Source of the DNA: Zeus faber
Taxonomy: Eukaryota; Chordata; Actinopteri; Zeiformes; Zeidae
NCBI GenBank assembly: GCA_960531495.1
Contig: OY482850.1
Coordinates: 3,107,584 to 3,171,583 of the forward strand
Length of the DNA stretch: 64,000 bases
Reading direction: 5' to 3'
Made by a program: the position numbers and the translations under genes. Below, one piece after another: positions 62,080 to 64,000 of the stretch; position 1 is the first letter of the stretch, and every line of letters starts with the position of its first letter. Below the pieces are notes generated by a model. That model was not told the origin of the DNA. It saw only the letters and a list, made by a program, of their open reading frames with translations, and ran no database searches.

Positions 62080-62640
62080 CCCCAGCCCCACAATTTTAAC
62101 TGCAGTTACCAACAGCACACATTGAGCACTGGGGTTTTCCGGGGTGGCCGGTCGCTGGCGGGTCGGTGTGGGAGCGTGGTTGGCCGGGGGGGCGGTCGGG
62201 TGGGCCCCCCCTCCCGCCCTGGCTGGAGTCCTGACGGCTTGCGCTTGGTGGCTTGGGATGTGCTGCGACCTGGCGGGGCTGGGGAGAGCACCGCCGGGTG
62301 CCTTCTGGGGCCCCTGGGGGGACTGCTTGTCATTGTGGGTGTGGGTTGGGGTGTGGGGGGCGGCTGTTGGTCTTTTGCTTCTGCGGCGGGGCTTCTCTGC
62401 TTCTCTTCTTCTCTTCTCTGCTTCTCTCCCGGGCGCCCCGGGTGCTGGCGGTGGCGGAGAGACTGTATACCTGGCGGCCTGCCGGCATTACTGGGGGAGG
62501 GTGTAACATCGAGGTGCCCCGCGCTGGGCACTCGCTGCTACGTGTATGGTCACTTGGCACTCACGCCGGGCGGGCACCTGGTCGGCTGAGGTGGGGTTGA
62601 CCCCCCCCCTCTTGTGCGGGGCATGGGTGGGTGTGGGGGT
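62080..62640 (+). repeat. GC-rich dispersed repeat, inverted partial copy 4
   Basis: Bases 62370-62620 match the reverse complement of 61440-61720: TCTTTTGCTTCTGC, CTGGCGGCCTGC, AGGTGCCCCGCGC, GTATGGTCACTTGGCACTCA and CTGGTCGGCTG all recur in order. Together with copy 3 it forms a large imperfect palindrome with a loop of about 650 bp. It ends at TATATATA before the L2 fragment. Confidence 0.75.
62337..62360 (+). other. G-quadruplex motif
   Basis: GGG-TGT-GGG-TT-GGGG-TGT-GGGGGG fits the four-run rule with short loops, inside the GC-rich inverted copy. Confidence 0.6.
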
Positions 62641-62651
62641 CTTATATATAC

Positions 62652-63672
62652 TTGAGGATCCTCACCGAGACCCGGAATTTCCTCAGCTGCCCTGAGGTGG
62701 TAAAGACGCTGCCTCGCCTTTCTCACCAGAGTGTCTGTTTGTATGTTAAGTCCATGTTAAGGCCTCTGTGATGTGGACTCCCAGGTACTTGAAGCTGCTC
62801 ACCCTGTCAACAGAAGTCTCATTAATCACCAAGGGCGCGTGCGTCCTCGATTGTGATCCTCGCCTAAAGTCCACAATCAGCTCCTTAGTTTTGCTGACGT
62901 TCAGGTGGAGTCTGTTGTCCTGGCACCAGAGTGACAGGTCAGCCACCTCCTCGTTGTAGGCCTTCTCGTCGCAGTCGGGGATCAGGCCCACAACAACGGT
63001 GTCGTCAGCAAACTTTATGATGGTGTTGGAGCTGGACCTGGCCACACAGTCATGTGTGTACAGGGAGTACAATAGGGGGCTGAGAACGCAACCCTGGGGG
63101 GATCCTGTATTCCGGGTGAGGGAGCTTGAAATGTGCTTCCCCACCCTGACCACCTGGGGGCGGGCTGTGAGGAAGTCCAGGATCCAGGCACACAGCGGAG
63201 CATTCAGTCCGAGCTCCATCAGCTTGACAGCCAGTCTGGTGGGGACTATGGTGTTGAAAGCTGAACAGTAATCGATGAACAGCATTCTCACATAGGCCCC
63301 CTTCTGGCCATCCAGATGCGTGAGCCTGGTGTGCAGTACCTGGGAGACCACGTCATCCATGGATCTGTTCTGCAGGTATGTGAACTGCAACGGGTCCTAG
63401 GTGCGGGGGAGGGAGATATAATTCTTGATCAGCCTCTCGAAACACTTCATGACCACCGAGGTGAGGGCCACCGGACGGTAGTCATTCAGGCAGGCAGGAG
63501 AGGTGATCTTCGGGACAGGAACAATGGTGGACCTCTTGAAGCAGGACTGGACCACTGATTCAGCCAGGGAGATGTTGAATATTATAGTGAACACCGGAGC
63601 TAGCTGGTTAGCACAGGTCTTCAGTACTCGCCCAGATATACCATCTGGGCCCGCAGCTTTCCTGGTGTTCAG
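62652..63672 (-). pseudogene. L2-like LINE fragment, truncated at both ends
   Basis: Very similar to 39712-40730 of the first copy. It contains finger motif [17 protein letters not shown] and [12 protein letters not shown] (63397-63670), a stop and small deletion near 63400, then an open frame at 62746-63390 with motif [12 protein letters not shown], motif [11 protein letters not shown] and motif [10 protein letters not shown]. The 3' part of ORF and the UTR are absent, so it ends abruptly at the GC-rich repeat. Confidence 0.85.
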
Positions 63673-64000
63673 GGGGGTGTTCTTTGGCCGCAGGAGATCC
63701 ATCTCTCGACATTCCTTGCGGAGAAACTGCAAAAGGCTGGATGGGTGCTGAGCGACATCGATGCCATAAAAAAATAGACTAAAACTAATGTAACAAAGGT
63801 TCAGCTGACTGACAACAAATGTATAACATTCAGTAAATTGTACATGTGTCAGATAGAGTCCACCAGCTTGGTAGAATTTATAACTTGCTCTCACCATGGT
63901 CACAATGTTCCCGATGTTTGGTTTTCTGTTTTATTTTCTGCACCTACAGACCAATTTATTCTTTCGCTATCTATTCAGATAATCCATACATCAATAAAAA
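63673..64000. other. Right edge, unassigned
   Basis: A short open stretch on the minus strand directly beside the L2 fragment reads [19 protein letters not shown] (63681-63760) after a pyrimidine-rich CAG. I do not recognise it, and it may be chance. Confidence 0.3.

Overview
The window reads as teleost (bony fish) nuclear DNA, probably gene-poor intergenic or intronic sequence. The basis is the repeat content: L2/Maui-like and RTE-like LINEs, a Tc1-like element, a hAT (TTF/ZMYM-type) transposase remnant, a tRNA-derived SINE with the 3' tail common in fish, gamma-like endogenous retrovirus pieces, and many long (CA)n/(GT)n and (AT)n microsatellites. I found no host protein-coding gene that I can support. 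Every recognisable protein-coding stretch belongs to a mobile element, and nearly all are broken. Most other open frames are short or run through simple repeats.

Layout. 1-4.6 kb: AT-rich sequence, a CT tract and the first copy of a GC-rich dispersed repeat carrying a (GT)n tract. 4.6-10.9 kb: a complete but internally deleted endogenous retrovirus with two LTRs, a 4-bp GGAT target duplication, a tRNA-Trp-type primer site, a leader with tandem repeats, an unexplained 82-codon ORF, a broken gag, a truncated pol and almost no env. 10.9-16.6 kb: microsatellites and an inverted pair of LINE fragments. 16.6-18.3 kb: a second, related LTR plus leader. 18.5-19.6 kb: second copy of the GC-rich repeat. 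21.4-23.5 kb: hAT transposase pseudogene, then an L2 tail. 24.7-26.7 kb: an RTE-like LINE with a 16-bp target duplication, itself interrupted by a solo LTR with its own 4-bp duplication.

34.7-46 kb: two inverted copies of a mariner-like MITE; a spliced, decayed transposase-like gene with a DNCSGQNKN motif (35.6-37.3 kb); a SINE; and an L2-like LINE with an uninterrupted ORF of about 670 codons (38.9-41.4 kb). 46.5-50 kb: a degraded L2 copy and another MITE. 54.5-55.4 kb: an internally deleted Tc1-like element. 56.9-59.5 kb: a second RTE copy carrying a SINE, then a second solo LTR. 60.4-62.6 kb: the GC-rich repeat in inverted arrangement, with a perfect 40-bp palindrome. 62.65-63.67 kb: a third L2 fragment.

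The elements do not form a pathway. What they record is a history of nested insertion, internal deletion and inverted duplication. The points most worth following are the retrovirus with its extra ORF and leader repeats, the GC-rich dispersed repeat (family not recognised) with its palindromes, the DNCSGQNKN transposase family remnant, and the L2 ORF that is open but altered in its conserved PQG motif.
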